This document shows, in pieces, positions 1 through 9,117 of a stretch of DNA of 64,000 nucleotides. The position numbers were made by a program, and so were the translations under genes. The notes beneath the pieces were generated by a model. The model saw only the letters and a program-made list of their open reading frames with translations, was not told where the DNA came from and did not search any database. This DNA comes from Spirosoma utsteinense (lineage in GTDB: Bacteria; Bacteroidota; Bacteroidia; Cytophagales; Spirosomataceae): assembly GCF_014282275.1 (NCBI RefSeq), contig NZ_VFIA01000025.1:29795-93794 (forward strand). Direction: 5' to 3'. Every line of letters begins with the position of its first letter. Positions within the stretch are counted from its first letter, which is position 1.

Positions 1-1195
1 AGGCGTCGTTGTGTTGCCGATCCAGAACGGTAAGGGCCAGCGTTTCAGGATCGAGCCGGCAAATCCACCGGTCTTTGTTATCCAAAGACCTCACCACGAC
101 AACGCCAAGCTTGCTATCTGCCGACCAGACCGGACCGCTAACGACAACCGAACGTGTTTTCTTCGTTGTATCCGGTTTGGCTGTACTACTTGTCTTTAGA
201 TAGTCCGGCTTATCTGAGATGCCTGGCAGCGTTTTCAGACTGACTGCCCGAACGGTATCCCGGGCAATGTCATACACGAAGAACTCATGGGTTGGCAAGG
301 GAGCCCCGACTTTGATACGGGCCGATAGCTCTTCTGTGTAACCTGACTCGGTCACGTAGTTTGGCACCTGCGCTATTTTAGCATTGGTAGGGCTTTTGGT
401 CAGCCGATAGGTTATAAAACGACCATCGGGACTTGTCTGCGGATTGAATAACAGTTTACCGTCGAGATAAATGGGTTTAGGCCGTTTAGGACGGTCTGCT
501 TTGCTGATACGCTCGCCTTCCTCTCTTCTGGCTTTACGTTCGGCCAGTACACTCGATAGTCGCAGTTGATCCTGTTTCAAAAACTTTTCCTCATCGGTAA
601 GCTTCGCACCGGACGCATCTGCGTTGGCACCCGGCCGGAAATCGGTTAGTTGAGCGAGCTGGCCGGTCGACAAATGAATGCTGAACAGGTTGGAGCCGGG
701 GCGCCGGAATACAATGCTTTGCTCGTCGCCCGCAAACAGGGCCTCCATTTCTGGCTCAACGGTATTGGTCAGTTGACGGACCTTCATCGAGGCCAGGTCC
801 AGCAGGAACAGATCGCCCTGCCGCTCAAACAGGCGCTGGGTATGGGCGCGGTTATAAACACCGGTGGGGGCTGGCAAATTACGCCGTTCGAGCGGACTTA
901 CTTTAATGGGGGAGGAGGCTACTCGTGATTTACCCCGGCCCGTAGTAAAGGTTACTTTATAGAGCGAATCACTTTTGGCTTTTTCTGTAGCGCCCGTAGT
1001 TACCGGAGTCCAGCTAAAATACAGCGTTTTGGCATCATCGGACCAGAACGGATTGGATGGTGATGTACCAATCCAGTCTTTGGGGTCCTGCATGATCGTT
1101 TCAATAGTGAGAGAGGGCTGAGTGGTTTTGGGCGTGGGCTGGGCAAACGCCGAACTCGCTATCAGAGCTAGCGGCCAGTAAACAAAACAATTCAT
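1..1195 (-). CDS. S9 family (prolyl oligopeptidase/DPP IV-like) peptidase, N-terminal part
   Basis: The reading frame is open on the minus strand from an ATG at 1195 to the left window edge, giving about 398 residues with no stop, so this is the N-terminal part of a longer gene. It begins with a clear Sec signal peptide (MNCFVYWPLALIASSAFAQP). Propeller-like repeats follow, with motifs such as NPFWSDDAKTLYFSW, LFNPQTSPDGRFITYRL and GPVWSADSKLGVVVV, typical of the N-terminal beta-propeller of secreted S9 peptidases. The Ser-Asp-His catalytic domain would lie outside the window, so activity cannot be confirmed. Secreted S9 enzymes in Bacteroidota usually trim dipeptides from peptides in the periplasm. 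The family call rests on the propeller and signal pattern and is fairly safe; the exact subfamily is not. Confidence 0.75.
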   Translation of the reverse strand, partial: MNCFVYWPLALIASSAFAQPTPKTTQPSLTIETIMQDPKDWIGTSPSNPFWSDDAKTLYFSWTPVTTGATEKAKSDSLYKVTFTTGRGKSRVASSPIKVSPLERRNLPAPTGVYNRAHTQRLFERQGDLFLLDLASMKVRQLTNTVEPEMEALFAGDEQSIVFRRPGSNLFSIHLSTGQLAQLTDFRPGANADASGAKLTDEEKFLKQDQLRLSSVLAERKARREEGERISKADRPKRPKPIYLDGKLLFNPQTSPDGRFITYRLTKSPTNAKIAQVPNYVTESGYTEELSARIKVGAPLPTHEFFVYDIARDTVRAVSLKTLPGISDKPDYLKTSSTAKPDTTKKTRSVVVSGPVWSADSKLGVVVVRSLDNKDRWICRLDPETLALTVLDRQHNDA

Positions 1196-1495
1196 GAAGG
1201 GGGTATTTAAACGTAGGGAAGAACGAGCCGGAAATTAGGAAGAAAACGGCAGATCGCTTTGGTCTACGGCTGAAATATAAAGCCAGATTCGACTGTTAAA
1301 CGCATCCCGGCACGTCTTCATGCAAACGTTGGCAGCTGCTTCAGTAGTCTCGTCCGTTGATCTGGACGCTGTTCCCTGACCATGGCTACGGGCTGTGCAA
1401 TACCACTGGTTAAAGATGCGGAACGGAATGGTGGCCGAACGGATTTTTTTGTTGCTAAAGAAGTATCTTGTCCGACGAAACCCTAGTCTAATTCC
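1196..1495. other. 300-bp intergenic region with no gene seen
   Basis: This lies between the divergent S9 peptidase and YciI-like genes and should hold both promoters. Frames that cross it are antisense to the YciI-like gene and have no recognisable protein features. I see no tRNA, hairpin terminator or strong TAnnTTTG element. Confidence 0.4.
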
Positions 1496-1783
1496 ATGCA
1501 ATACGTTATCCACGCGTACGATCACACGGATGCTAACGCCCTCGACCGGCGTATGGCTGCTCGCCCGGCTCACTTCGATTATGTCCGCCAGCTGAAAGCA
1601 AATGGCCAGTTTATACTGGGCGGAGCCCTGCTCGATGCCGATGGCCAGATGATTGGTTCCATGCTGCTGCTCGATCTGGAGTCTGAAGCTCAACTGGACA
1701 CTTACCTGAAAACCGATCCTTACATTGTGCAGGGAGTGTGGGATAAAATTGACGTTAAGCCCTTCCGCCGGGCTGATGTTTAG
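1496..1783 (+). CDS. YciI family protein
   Basis: This 95-residue protein starts at ATG 1496 and is the size of a single YciI domain, a ferredoxin-like fold. The arrangement matches the family: a first strand (MQYVIHAYDH), a basic and histidine-containing helix (RRMAARPAHFDYVRQL), then GQFILGGALLDADGQMIGSMLLLD, and the closing acidic helix with a DPYIVQGVWDKIDVKPF segment. The His and Asp of the family's proposed active site are present around residues 8-26. Enzymatic function is poorly defined in this family. It is probably cytosolic and transcribed alone, ahead of a HAD phosphatase 86 bp downstream. Confidence 0.85.
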   Translation: MQYVIHAYDHTDANALDRRMAARPAHFDYVRQLKANGQFILGGALLDADGQMIGSMLLLDLESEAQLDTYLKTDPYIVQGVWDKIDVKPFRRADV

Positions 1784-1869
1784 AACAGGCAAACCTGGTG
1801 GAACGAGTGGTTGGGAGTTTGAATGTATAGATGTATATACGTAGTTTCGCCCGAATCATCTGAACACCT

Positions 1870-2595
1870 ATGCCGCTTATGCCGTATATACGGTATACAG
1901 TTACTACTTATAAATCGGCTTTGATACACGCAGCAATATTTGATATGGATGGCCTCCTGGTGGATTCTGAACCACACTGGCGGGCTGCCGAACGCGACGT
2001 TTTTGGATCGGTTGGCCTGATGCTAACCGACGACGAGTGCAAGCAGACGACAGGTTTGCCTATTCTGGATGTGGTGAATTACTGGTATGCCCGCCTGCCT
2101 TGGTCGGTGCAGGATGCATCCGGGCGGAGTAACCAGCAACTGGCCGATGCGATAACCGAGTCGGTTCATGAGCGGGTTGCTTCCCTGGCCGAGCCAATGC
2201 CGGGGGCGGTAGATGCGGTCACCTTTTTCTTCGAGCGCGGCATCCCAACGGCTATCGCATCAGCCTCGCCCATGAGCCTCATCGAAGTGGTGGTAGACCG
2301 GATTGGCATTCGGCCGCTGTTAACACTCTGGCATTCGGCTACGCTGGAGGCCCGTAATAAACCGGCACCGGATGTGTACCTGGGCACAGCCCGGAAGCTA
2401 GGGGTCGAGCCAGCCGATTGCGTTGCATTCGAGGATTCGGGTAGCGGTCTTATTTCGGCTCACTCGGCCGGGATGCGCGCTGTTGCCGTTCCCGCCGAAT
2501 TTGAACGTGAAGACCCGAAATTCGATATTGCCACCTATAAAATTCCGTCGTTGACAAGCTTCAACGAGACCGTCTTTAATCTCCTAAACACCTAG
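1870..2595 (+). CDS. HAD-superfamily sugar phosphatase (HxpB/YniC-like)
   Basis: The protein has 241 residues from ATG 1870. HAD motif I is FDMDGLLVDSEP (nucleophile Asp25, acid/base Asp27), motif II is IASASP, motif III includes the lysine of NKPAPDVYL, and motif IV is FEDSGSG. The helical cap between motifs I and II marks subfamily IA, the group with beta-phosphoglucomutase and the hexitol or 2-deoxyglucose-6-phosphate phosphatases. Bacterial relatives are about 220 residues, so the first 17 residues are probably not translated and a TTG at 1921 (LIHAAIFDMDG) is a plausible true start. It would remove phosphate from small sugar phosphates in the cytosol; the precise substrate is inference. 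It ends 12 bp before the PhzF-like gene and is likely co-transcribed with it. Confidence 0.85.
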   Translation: MPLMPYIRYTVTTYKSALIHAAIFDMDGLLVDSEPHWRAAERDVFGSVGLMLTDDECKQTTGLPILDVVNYWYARLPWSVQDASGRSNQQLADAITESVHERVASLAEPMPGAVDAVTFFFERGIPTAIASASPMSLIEVVVDRIGIRPLLTLWHSATLEARNKPAPDVYLGTARKLGVEPADCVAFEDSGSGLISAHSAGMRAVAVPAEFEREDPKFDIATYKIPSLTSFNETVFNLLNT

Positions 2596-2607
2596 CCTAA
2601 ACCTTTC

Positions 2608-3426
2608 ATGCGCCTTTATCAACTCGATGCGTTCACCGACCGGCTGTTTGCTGGCAACCCGGCTGCTGTTGTTCCGCTAACCAACTGGCTCCCCGACGAA
2701 CAAATGCAACACATTGCTGCTGAGAATAATCTGGCTGAAACCGCCTTCTACGTTAAAGCTGATGAGGATGCCCAGTATCACATTCGCTGGTTCACCCCGA
2801 CGGTTGAAGTCGATTTGTGTGGCCATGCGACACTGGCTACCGGGCATGTCATTTTTTATCTGGAAGAGAAGCCAGACACCGATCAGATTTATTTTACATC
2901 GCGCAGTGGCCTGCTGAAAGTTTGCCGGGGCGAAGATGGCTGGCTCACGCTCGATTTTCCTATAGATACCGTACAACGGGCGTATGTTCAGCCCCCTGCC
3001 TTACTGACTAGTTTTACTGAAAAACCACAGGTGGTATTCAAGGGTAAAACTGATTATATGCTCGTCTATGAAACACAGGAGCAGATCGAAGCACTGGTGC
3101 CTGATTTTCGGGAGATGATTACGGTGCCGGCGCGGGGTATTATTGTTACAGCTCCTGCCCGGTCAGAAGGCGATAGCCGTGATACGGCAGGTGTCGATTT
3201 TGTCTCGCGGTTTTTTGGGCCGCAGTCGGGTATCGACGAAGACCCCGTAACCGGTTCAGCTCATACAACCCTGGTGCCGTACTGGGCCGAACGGCTTGGT
3301 AAAGAGGAGCTTATCGCCAGGCAGCTTTCGGCGCGGGGTGGTTATCTGAAGTGCAAACTCAACGGAGATCGGGTCGATATTTCGGGTCAGGTGCAGCTAT
3401 ACCTGACCGGCGAAATTAAGGAATAA
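2608..3426 (+). CDS. PhzF family isomerase/epimerase
   Basis: The 272-residue protein shows the hallmarks of the PhzF fold: a start of MRLYQLDAFTDRLFAGNPAAV, the catalytic glutamate in NNLAETAFYV (Glu44, matching Glu45 of PhzF), the CGHATLATGH loop, and DEDPVTGSAHT near the C-terminus. Members isomerise or epimerise small carbonyl metabolites. No phenazine genes are nearby, so this is one of the common stand-alone homologues of unknown substrate. It follows the HAD gene after 12 bp and converges on the DoxX gene. Family assignment is firm, substrate unknown. Confidence 0.9.
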   Translation: MRLYQLDAFTDRLFAGNPAAVVPLTNWLPDEQMQHIAAENNLAETAFYVKADEDAQYHIRWFTPTVEVDLCGHATLATGHVIFYLEEKPDTDQIYFTSRSGLLKVCRGEDGWLTLDFPIDTVQRAYVQPPALLTSFTEKPQVVFKGKTDYMLVYETQEQIEALVPDFREMITVPARGIIVTAPARSEGDSRDTAGVDFVSRFFGPQSGIDEDPVTGSAHTTLVPYWAERLGKEELIARQLSARGGYLKCKLNGDRVDISGQVQLYLTGEIKE

Positions 3427-3469
3427 AACCTGCCCTATCCGGAGGTTCTGATAACGATTGCTTTAATGG

Positions 3470-3892
3470 CTACAGGCCTTCATCGATGGATGGCTTTCCG
3501 GGGCCATTGAGCAGCAGAAAAAAGCTCATGGCCAGTAGGTTGATAGCTGGAAACGTATTCTTGTACGTATCGGCAATGGCAACATGGCCCACAGCAATGG
3601 CCAGGATGAAGTTGATAGCCAGTAGCAGCGCAGCCCAGCGCGTTTTCCAGCCCAGTGCCATCAGCAGGGCACCGAAAAATTCGGTGTAGGCCGACAGCAG
3701 GGCGCTGAAGACCGGGAACGGGAACCCGAGTTCCTGTAACCAACTGGCGTAGCCCGGAATACCATCTGCCGGATGAAGAGCCGTATGACCAGCCGCATCA
3801 AACAGCTCGTAGGCAAAGGCTAGCCGAAGTAAAAATGGGGCATAATCGCGGAAGCGATCGAGCGAAGTGAGGTAACGGTTTATAGCCAGCAT
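3470..3892 (-). CDS. DoxX family membrane protein
   Basis: The start is placed at ATG 3892 (MLAINRYLTSLDRFRDYAPF), giving about 140 residues; an upstream in-frame extension to 3952 lies over the promoter of the divergent small gene and is less likely. The protein has four hydrophobic helices, with the DoxX-like motifs LLRLAFAYELF, LLSAYTEFFGALLMALGWKTRWAALLLAINF and INLLAMSFFLLLNG. DoxX proteins are small inner-membrane proteins linked to redox and respiratory functions, without one clear role. It converges on the PhzF-like gene with 43 bp between them. Confidence 0.85.
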   Translation of the reverse strand: MLAINRYLTSLDRFRDYAPFLLRLAFAYELFDAAGHTALHPADGIPGYASWLQELGFPFPVFSALLSAYTEFFGALLMALGWKTRWAALLLAINFILAIAVGHVAIADTYKNTFPAINLLAMSFFLLLNGPGKPSIDEGL

Positions 3893-3934
3893 AAAACTTC
3901 TTGCTTTATTATTTTTAATAAGTCTAAATAGTTT

Positions 3935-3942
3935 TACTTTTG
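3935..3942 (+). promoter_or_regulatory. Bacteroidota -7 element (TACTTTTG)
   Basis: The octamer TACTTTTG fits the phylum consensus TAnnTTTG and lies 22 bp upstream of the ATG of the small Cys-rich gene at 3965. No TTG was found at the standard 19-21 bp spacing, so only the -7 part supports it. Confidence 0.45.
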
Positions 3943-3964
3943 TACTGAACATAATGTGCAGTCA

Positions 3965-4120
3965 ATGGAAAGTGGGTTCAACCGTACAGAAGAAACCGTC
4001 AATACAGTAATTGCCAAATTACCCGGTCAAGTCAATCCGTTTATCGGTCACGAATGTGTACTGAAATCATGTTGCAAGAAATACAAAAAGGGCAAACGCT
4101 GTAAGAAGTGCCCGGACTGA
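3965..4120 (+). CDS. Small cysteine-rich basic protein (51 aa)
   Basis: An ATG at 3965 opens a 51-codon frame ending with TGA at 4118-4120. The protein has a mixed N-terminal half (MESGFNRTEETVNTVIAKL) and a basic C-terminal half with cysteines in a C-x5-CC-x8-C-x2-C arrangement (HECVLKSCCKKYKKGKRC, then KKCPD). The spacing suggests metal binding or disulfides. A TACTTTTG promoter element sits 22 bp upstream, and the frame fills a gap between a DoxX gene and a GNAT gene. Similar short proteins ending in KKGKRCKKCP are, from memory, widespread and uncharacterised in Bacteroidota; I do not know the function. No signal peptide is visible, so it is probably cytosolic. Confidence 0.7.
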   Translation: MESGFNRTEETVNTVIAKLPGQVNPFIGHECVLKSCCKKYKKGKRCKKCPD

Positions 4121-4159
4121 TTTCTGTACGTCTGGTCTAGCCAGCGACTTTATCATCTG

Positions 4160-4612
4160 ATGCCTATTCGTTACCAAACTTATCTGGGGCTGCCACCGGA
4201 CCCCTTGCTCAGCGCGACGCTCAACTTACTGGTTGAGGTTTTTCCTGCACTGACCGAGCCGGAAATCTTAGCTGAAATAGCCTACCAACAGGTTCGGACC
4301 CCGGTACTGGCAGGGCTGGCGCTTGACGATAATCAGGTCGTTGGCTGTAAACTAGGGTATGAGCAAAAGCCCGGTCATTTCTATAGCTGGCTGGGTTGTG
4401 TTAGCCCGTCCTGCCGGGGGCAGGGCATAGCCGCAGAATTGATGCGCCAGCAACACGACTGGTGCAAAGAACAGGGCTACCATACTATTCGGACACATAC
4501 CTACAATCAATGGCGCCATATGCTCGTGCTGAACATACGGTCGGGCTATGACATTATCGGAACTGTAGCGGGAAAGCGAGGTCTTACGATTGTGCTGGAG
4601 AAAACCTTATAA
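4160..4612 (+). CDS. GNAT family N-acetyltransferase
   Basis: The 150-residue protein is the size of a single GNAT domain. The acetyl-CoA binding segment is clear: GCVSPSCRGQGIAAELMRQQHDWCKEQGY (residues about 79-107), with the R/Q-x-x-G-x-A pattern as RGQGIA. It is followed by a beta5-like strand (HTIRTHTYNQWRHMLVLNIRSGYDIIG). The substrate cannot be told. It lies 36 bp before hemW on the same strand and may be co-transcribed with it. Confidence 0.85.
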   Translation: MPIRYQTYLGLPPDPLLSATLNLLVEVFPALTEPEILAEIAYQQVRTPVLAGLALDDNQVVGCKLGYEQKPGHFYSWLGCVSPSCRGQGIAAELMRQQHDWCKEQGYHTIRTHTYNQWRHMLVLNIRSGYDIIGTVAGKRGLTIVLEKTL

Positions 4613-4648
4613 GGAACCCCCGGCCCGCCTTTGTTGTCCTACTGGTTC

Positions 4649-5800
4649 ATGCACCTTTACATACATATCCCTTTTTGTAAGCAGGCCTGCCATTACTGCG
4701 ATTTTCATTTCAGTACCAACCTGAGTCGAAAATCGGTACTGGTCGATGCCATTTGCGCGGAGATCATTCGCCAGAAAGAGTATCTGACTGGTTCTGTCTT
4801 ACATACGATTTACTTTGGGGGCGGGACACCGTCATTATTAACTGAGCCCGAACTGGAGCAGATCTTTGCTACCATTCACCACCATTTTACTGTTTCATCC
4901 AACCCGGCTGGTGAACCGGCTGAGATAACCCTCGAAGCGAATCCCGACGACCTGACACAGGAAAAGCTGACAATGCTGCGCCGGTATGTGAACCGGTTGA
5001 GCATTGGTATCCAAACGTTCGATGAAGCTACCCTGCGCTGGATGAATCGTGCTCATACGGCCACTGAAGCCGAAACCTGCGTTCGGCTGGCGCGGGATGC
5101 TGGTTTCGAGAATATGAGCCTGGATTTGATTTATGGTATTCCAAACCGCCCGAAATCCCTGTGGGCCGCCGACCTGGCACATGTGCTGGCGCTCAACGTG
5201 CCGCATCTATCGGCTTATGCCCTAACCATCGAACCCGATACCACTTTTGGTCGCTGGGAGAAGAAGGGTAAGCTACCACCCGTAGATGAGAACCTGGCTG
5301 CCGAGCAGTTTGAAGAACTGACCAGGGCGCTTTCCTCCGCTGACTATGAGCACTACGAAATTTCTAATTTTGCCCGCCGTCGTGCGGGTGGGGGTGCTCA
5401 GTACGCTCGTCATAACACCGCCTACTGGCAACGACAGCCGTACCTCGGAATCGGTCCGAGCGCGCATTCGTATAACGGGCACAGTCGGCAATACAACATT
5501 GCCAGCAATGCACGTTATATCGCTGCCATCGAACAGGGGATCGTACCAGCGACTGTTGAGGAGTTGACCAGAGCCGATCAGGTAAACGAGTACCTGCTAA
5601 CGGGGTTACGAACGATATGGGGATGCGCTGTGGCCGAACTGAATGCGTTGCTTGGTGCTGATTTTATGTATGTTCAGGCTCGCGACCTGGCAACGATGTA
5701 TGCCTCGGGCTGGCTGGTACATACCGATGACCGGTTGCGCCTGACCGACGCTGGTAAACTATTTGCCGACCGGGTGGCATCTACCTTGTTCGTTGGCTGA
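4649..5800 (+). CDS. hemW: Radical SAM heme chaperone HemW
   Basis: The start is set at ATG 4649 (MHLYIHIPFC) because the radical SAM core begins at once in the family; a TTG at 4631 would add six residues. The protein is 383 residues, normal for HemW. The iron-sulfur motif is CKQACHYCDF (Cys10, Cys14, Cys17). It lacks the fourth nearby Cys of true coproporphyrinogen III dehydrogenase HemN, which favours HemW. YFGGGTPS is the SAM-binding glycine loop, followed by SIGIQTFDEATLRWMNRAH and YEHYEISNFAR. HemW binds heme and delivers it to respiratory enzymes in the cytosol and at the membrane. The terminal HemW domain (residues about 300-380) is present. Confidence 0.9.
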   Translation: MHLYIHIPFCKQACHYCDFHFSTNLSRKSVLVDAICAEIIRQKEYLTGSVLHTIYFGGGTPSLLTEPELEQIFATIHHHFTVSSNPAGEPAEITLEANPDDLTQEKLTMLRRYVNRLSIGIQTFDEATLRWMNRAHTATEAETCVRLARDAGFENMSLDLIYGIPNRPKSLWAADLAHVLALNVPHLSAYALTIEPDTTFGRWEKKGKLPPVDENLAAEQFEELTRALSSADYEHYEISNFARRRAGGGAQYARHNTAYWQRQPYLGIGPSAHSYNGHSRQYNIASNARYIAAIEQGIVPATVEELTRADQVNEYLLTGLRTIWGCAVAELNALLGADFMYVQARDLATMYASGWLVHTDDRLRLTDAGKLFADRVASTLFVG

Positions 5801-5892
5801 AGGAAGGGGAACGAGTCTCCTGGGTAAGTTATTTGCCTAAGCGTGCGTTTCCACTCAGGTTCCGCTTATTTTCGCGCCACAGACCGTTTTCT

Positions 5893-6729
5893 ATGAACCC
5901 GCAACGTCCCGTTAATTCGTTTCGCAATTTGACTCAACCGCCCCGCCCCCGGCCAAAGGCAGCGCACGGAGCGTCGCAACGATTGCAAAAGACGGGCCGC
6001 TGGCAACAGGCTCGCCGGTTCATGCGTGAGCGGCCCCTGCTGGAACGGGTTTACTGGTTCTGCGTCAAGGCATTTCTCTGGCTTTTCTTCGGATCGATCG
6101 GTTATGTTGTTGTGCTGAAATACGTACCCGTTTGGGTTACGCCCCTTATCGTGTCCCGCTGGATCGACACTATGGGTACCGACGAGAATAGTCATGTGTA
6201 CAAGAAATGGCGGTCCTACGATGAGCTAAGTAAGGAAGCTGCGCTGGCTGTAGTCGCATCGGAAGATCAGGCATTTCCGACCCACTGGGGGTTTGATTTT
6301 GACGAAATTCAGGACGCTATCAAGGAAAATCAGTACCGGAAACGACCGCGCGGAGCCAGTACTATTTCGCAGCAGGTGGCTAAAAACGTGTTTCTCTGGA
6401 ATGGCCGCAGTTACATCCGGAAAGGGCTGGAGGTATATTTTACGGCTTTGATCGAATTGATATGGGGCAAGAAGCGTATTCTGGAAGTATACCTGAATGT
6501 AGCCGAAACAGGTCCGATGACGTTTGGTCTTGAAGCGGCCTCGGTTCGTTATTATAAACATCCGGCGTCATCGCTCAGCCGCAGTGAAGCCGCCCGTATC
6601 GCTGCGGTTTTGCCTAACCCCCGTTTGTTCTCTATCAGCAATCCATCCAGTTATATTCAGCGCCGTACCCGTCAGATTTCCCGTCAGATGCGGGCTCTTG
6701 GTGGGCAGCGGTATATTCGGAATTTGTAA
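5893..6729 (+). CDS. mtgA: Monofunctional peptidoglycan glycosyltransferase MtgA
   Basis: The start is placed at ATG 5893 (MNPQRPVNSF), giving 278 residues; a TTG at 5833 would add 20. A basic, proline-rich cytosolic tail is followed by one membrane helix (FCVKAFLWLFFGSIGYVVVL) and a GT51 domain. The catalytic Glu is in VASEDQAFPTHWGFD, and the second conserved region is RGASTISQQVAKNVFLWNGRSYIRKGLEVYFT, then KKRILEVYLNVAETGP. There is no transpeptidase domain, which separates it from PBP1A at 26736-29090. It polymerises lipid II into glycan strands at the outer face of the inner membrane. Confidence 0.92.
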   Translation: MNPQRPVNSFRNLTQPPRPRPKAAHGASQRLQKTGRWQQARRFMRERPLLERVYWFCVKAFLWLFFGSIGYVVVLKYVPVWVTPLIVSRWIDTMGTDENSHVYKKWRSYDELSKEAALAVVASEDQAFPTHWGFDFDEIQDAIKENQYRKRPRGASTISQQVAKNVFLWNGRSYIRKGLEVYFTALIELIWGKKRILEVYLNVAETGPMTFGLEAASVRYYKHPASSLSRSEAARIAAVLPNPRLFSISNPSSYIQRRTRQISRQMRALGGQRYIRNL

Positions 6730-6828
6730 TAATACCGGGCATGCGTAGTTTGGTTGACGGGTAAACAGGCAACGCAAGCCCGCTAATGGGCGTATAGGCA
6801 ATACCAGGACACACACGAACTCGACGAC

Positions 6829-7815
6829 ATGAATACTATAACCCCTAAGCAGTTTTTTGCCAACACCTGGACGTTGCTGAGCGATTCGTTCAATGGCTTT
6901 ATCGACGATCGCTGTTTGAAATTAAGTGCCGCCCTGGCCTATTACACCGTCTTTTCGTTGGCCCCTTTATTGGTGCTGGTGATGTCATTGATCAGTATTT
7001 TTCTGGGGCAGGAAGCCATTCAAGGACAAGTCTTCTCCCAGATCAACGGCCTGGTAGGCGATCAGGCCGCCCGGCAGATCCAGGATATGATCAAAGCGTC
7101 TGAATTATCGGGGAAGTCCAGCACCGCGTTGATAATAGGTATTGTAACACTTATCATCGGTGCCACCACCATATTTGTTGAAATTCAGGATTCTGTCAAC
7201 ATGATCTGGCGCGTGAAAGCGAAACCAAAACGCGGCTGGCTGAAACTGATAAAAGATCGCCTGCTGTCATCGTCCCTGGTTGTCAGTCTGGGGTTTTTGC
7301 TACTGGTTTCGTTGATTATAAACGGTCTGCTGCTGGCCTTGAGTGGTATCCTGACGCGTTATATTCCTCAAATTGGCGTAATCATTATTAGCGGTATCAA
7401 CTTTTTGATTAGTACCGCCGTCATTACAACACTGTTTGCTATCATCTTCAAGGTATTGCCCGACGCTAAAATTGCCTGGAAAGATGTACGATGGGGTGCT
7501 TTTTTTACTGCACTGCTGTTTATGCTGGGCCGCTATCTGATTGGCTTGTATGTGGAAACAACAACGACCAGCTCGGCCTACGGGGCGGCCGGTTCGCTGA
7601 TCGTAATTCTGGTTTGGATCTATTATACCTCAGCTATTCTTTATTTCGGTGCCGAGTTTACCCAGGCGTATGCCAATCATTTCGGCATCAAAATCGAACC
7701 GGCCGATTATGCCGTTTATGTTGAACAGACCGAACGGGAGCGGGACGTGTCTGTTATTCCAACCCAGCAGAAGATAGAAGACAGCCGGGGAACGTCGCGC
7801 AAAAAGTCTTTATAA
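6829..7815 (+). CDS. YihY/virulence factor BrkB family membrane protein
   Basis: The 328-residue protein has six hydrophobic helices. The family signature is near the N-terminus (KLSAALAYYTVFSLAPLLVLV, residues about 31-51). Typical later segments are LVVSLGFLLLVSLIINGLL, GRYLIGLYVETTTTSSAYGAAGSLIVILVWIYYTSAILYFGAEFTQAYANH and a charged cytosolic tail. It was once mistaken for RNase BN; the real role is unknown, possibly transport. It converges on rarA with only 20 bp between the stop codons. Confidence 0.9.
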   Translation: MNTITPKQFFANTWTLLSDSFNGFIDDRCLKLSAALAYYTVFSLAPLLVLVMSLISIFLGQEAIQGQVFSQINGLVGDQAARQIQDMIKASELSGKSSTALIIGIVTLIIGATTIFVEIQDSVNMIWRVKAKPKRGWLKLIKDRLLSSSLVVSLGFLLLVSLIINGLLLALSGILTRYIPQIGVIIISGINFLISTAVITTLFAIIFKVLPDAKIAWKDVRWGAFFTALLFMLGRYLIGLYVETTTTSSAYGAAGSLIVILVWIYYTSAILYFGAEFTQAYANHFGIKIEPADYAVYVEQTERERDVSVIPTQQKIEDSRGTSRKKSL

Positions 7816-7835
7816 GCCGGGTGCTGTAAAAAACG

Positions 7836-9107
7836 TTAGTAGCCATACCAATCGCCCCACCACTTTTCCAGGTTACGCCTTATTTCCTGTTCACGGGCAT
7901 TGTGGCCAGGCTCGTAAATTTTGTGGCCTTTCAAGTCGTCGGGGAGGAAATTCTGCTGGGCGAAGTTGCCGGGGTGGGAATGAGCATATTGATACTCTTT
8001 TCCGTAGCCAATCTGTTTCATCAGTTTTGTTGGCGCGTTGCGCAAATGCAGCGGAACGGGTAGGTGAGCTGTTTTCTCCGCTAAAGCAATGGCCTCGTCA
8101 ATGGCTACATAACTCGCGTTGCTCTTGGGCGATGTGGCCAGATAGACCGCCACCTGCGAGAGGATAATACGGCCTTCGGGCATCCCAATGGCACGGATTG
8201 CCTGCACCGCTTCCGAAGCCATAATCAGGGCCGTTGGATTGGCATTGCCAATATCTTCGGAAGCCATAATCAGCATACGGCGGGCAATAAATATCGGGTC
8301 CTCACCGGCTACGATCATTCGGGCCATCCAGTACAGAGATGCATTCGGGTCGGAGCCGCGCAGGGATTTGATAAAAGCCGAAATGATATCGTAATGCTGC
8401 TCGCCGGATTTGTCATAACGGGCAATATTTTGCTGCGCTACGGCCGTTACACCCTCATCGGTGATCACCAACGGGTCGGTCGATACATGAGCGGATGCTA
8501 CCAGTTCCAGCAGATTGAGCAGTTTTCGCCCGTCGCCCCCGGACAGCCGAAGTAGCGCATCGTATGACTCGACCGCGATCTGCTTCGACCGTAAGAACGC
8601 ATCCTGGTCGATAGCCCGATCCACCACCTGCACCAGTTCATCGCGGCTAAGTGCTTCCAGGATATAAACCTGAGAGCGGGATAATAACGCGCTGTTTACT
8701 TCGAAGGATGGATTTTCTGTTGTGGCACCAATGAGGGTAATCTGGCCTTTTTCGACGGCACCCAGCAACGCATCCTGCTGGCCTTTGTTGAAGCGGTGAA
8801 TTTCGTCGATGAACACCACCGGTGGAAAAAAACCACTGGGTCGGCTTAGTACCTCGCGTATCTCTTTAACGCCTGCATTAATGGCACTCAGGGCTACAAA
8901 AGGCCGTTTAACGGCTTCTGCCAATAGCAGCGCCAGCGTGGTTTTACCTACACCCGGTGGTCCCCACAAAATCATGGATGGCAGGCGTCCGGCTTCAACC
9001 GCCCGGCGCAGGGCACCGGTAGGACCAATCAATTTATGCTGGCCGATAACATCATCGAGGGTGCGGGGACGAATCCGCTCAGGAAGGGGCGTTGAGTCTG
9101 TGTTCAT
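7836..9107 (-). CDS. rarA: Replication-associated recombination protein A (RarA/MgsA)
   Basis: The start is taken as ATG 9107 ([23 protein letters not shown]); a GTG at 9122 lies inside a palindrome and would add five residues. The protein is about 423 residues, normal for the family. AAA+ motifs are clear: Walker [12 protein letters not shown], Walker [20 protein letters not shown], sensor 1 [14 protein letters not shown], and the arginine finger in ALLSRSQVY. The C-terminal tetramerisation part is present ([34 protein letters not shown]). RarA acts at stalled or gapped forks with SSB in replication repair. The gene lies downstream of an amidohydrolase gene with a short hairpin between them. 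Confidence 0.95.
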   Translation of the reverse strand: MNTDSTPLPERIRPRTLDDVIGQHKLIGPTGALRRAVEAGRLPSMILWGPPGVGKTTLALLLAEAVKRPFVALSAINAGVKEIREVLSRPSGFFPPVVFIDEIHRFNKGQQDALLGAVEKGQITLIGATTENPSFEVNSALLSRSQVYILEALSRDELVQVVDRAIDQDAFLRSKQIAVESYDALLRLSGGDGRKLLNLLELVASAHVSTDPLVITDEGVTAVAQQNIARYDKSGEQHYDIISAFIKSLRGSDPNASLYWMARMIVAGEDPIFIARRMLIMASEDIGNANPTALIMASEAVQAIRAIGMPEGRIILSQVAVYLATSPKSNASYVAIDEAIALAEKTAHLPVPLHLRNAPTKLMKQIGYGKEYQYAHSHPGNFAQQNFLPDDLKGHKIYEPGHNAREQEIRRNLEKWWGDWYGY

Positions 9108-9117
9108 TGCTTGTTCA

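Noticed and set aside
1235..1792. Long minus-strand frame antisense to the YciI-like gene
   Set aside because: The plus-strand frame has clear YciI motifs; the antisense protein has no domain pattern or signal.
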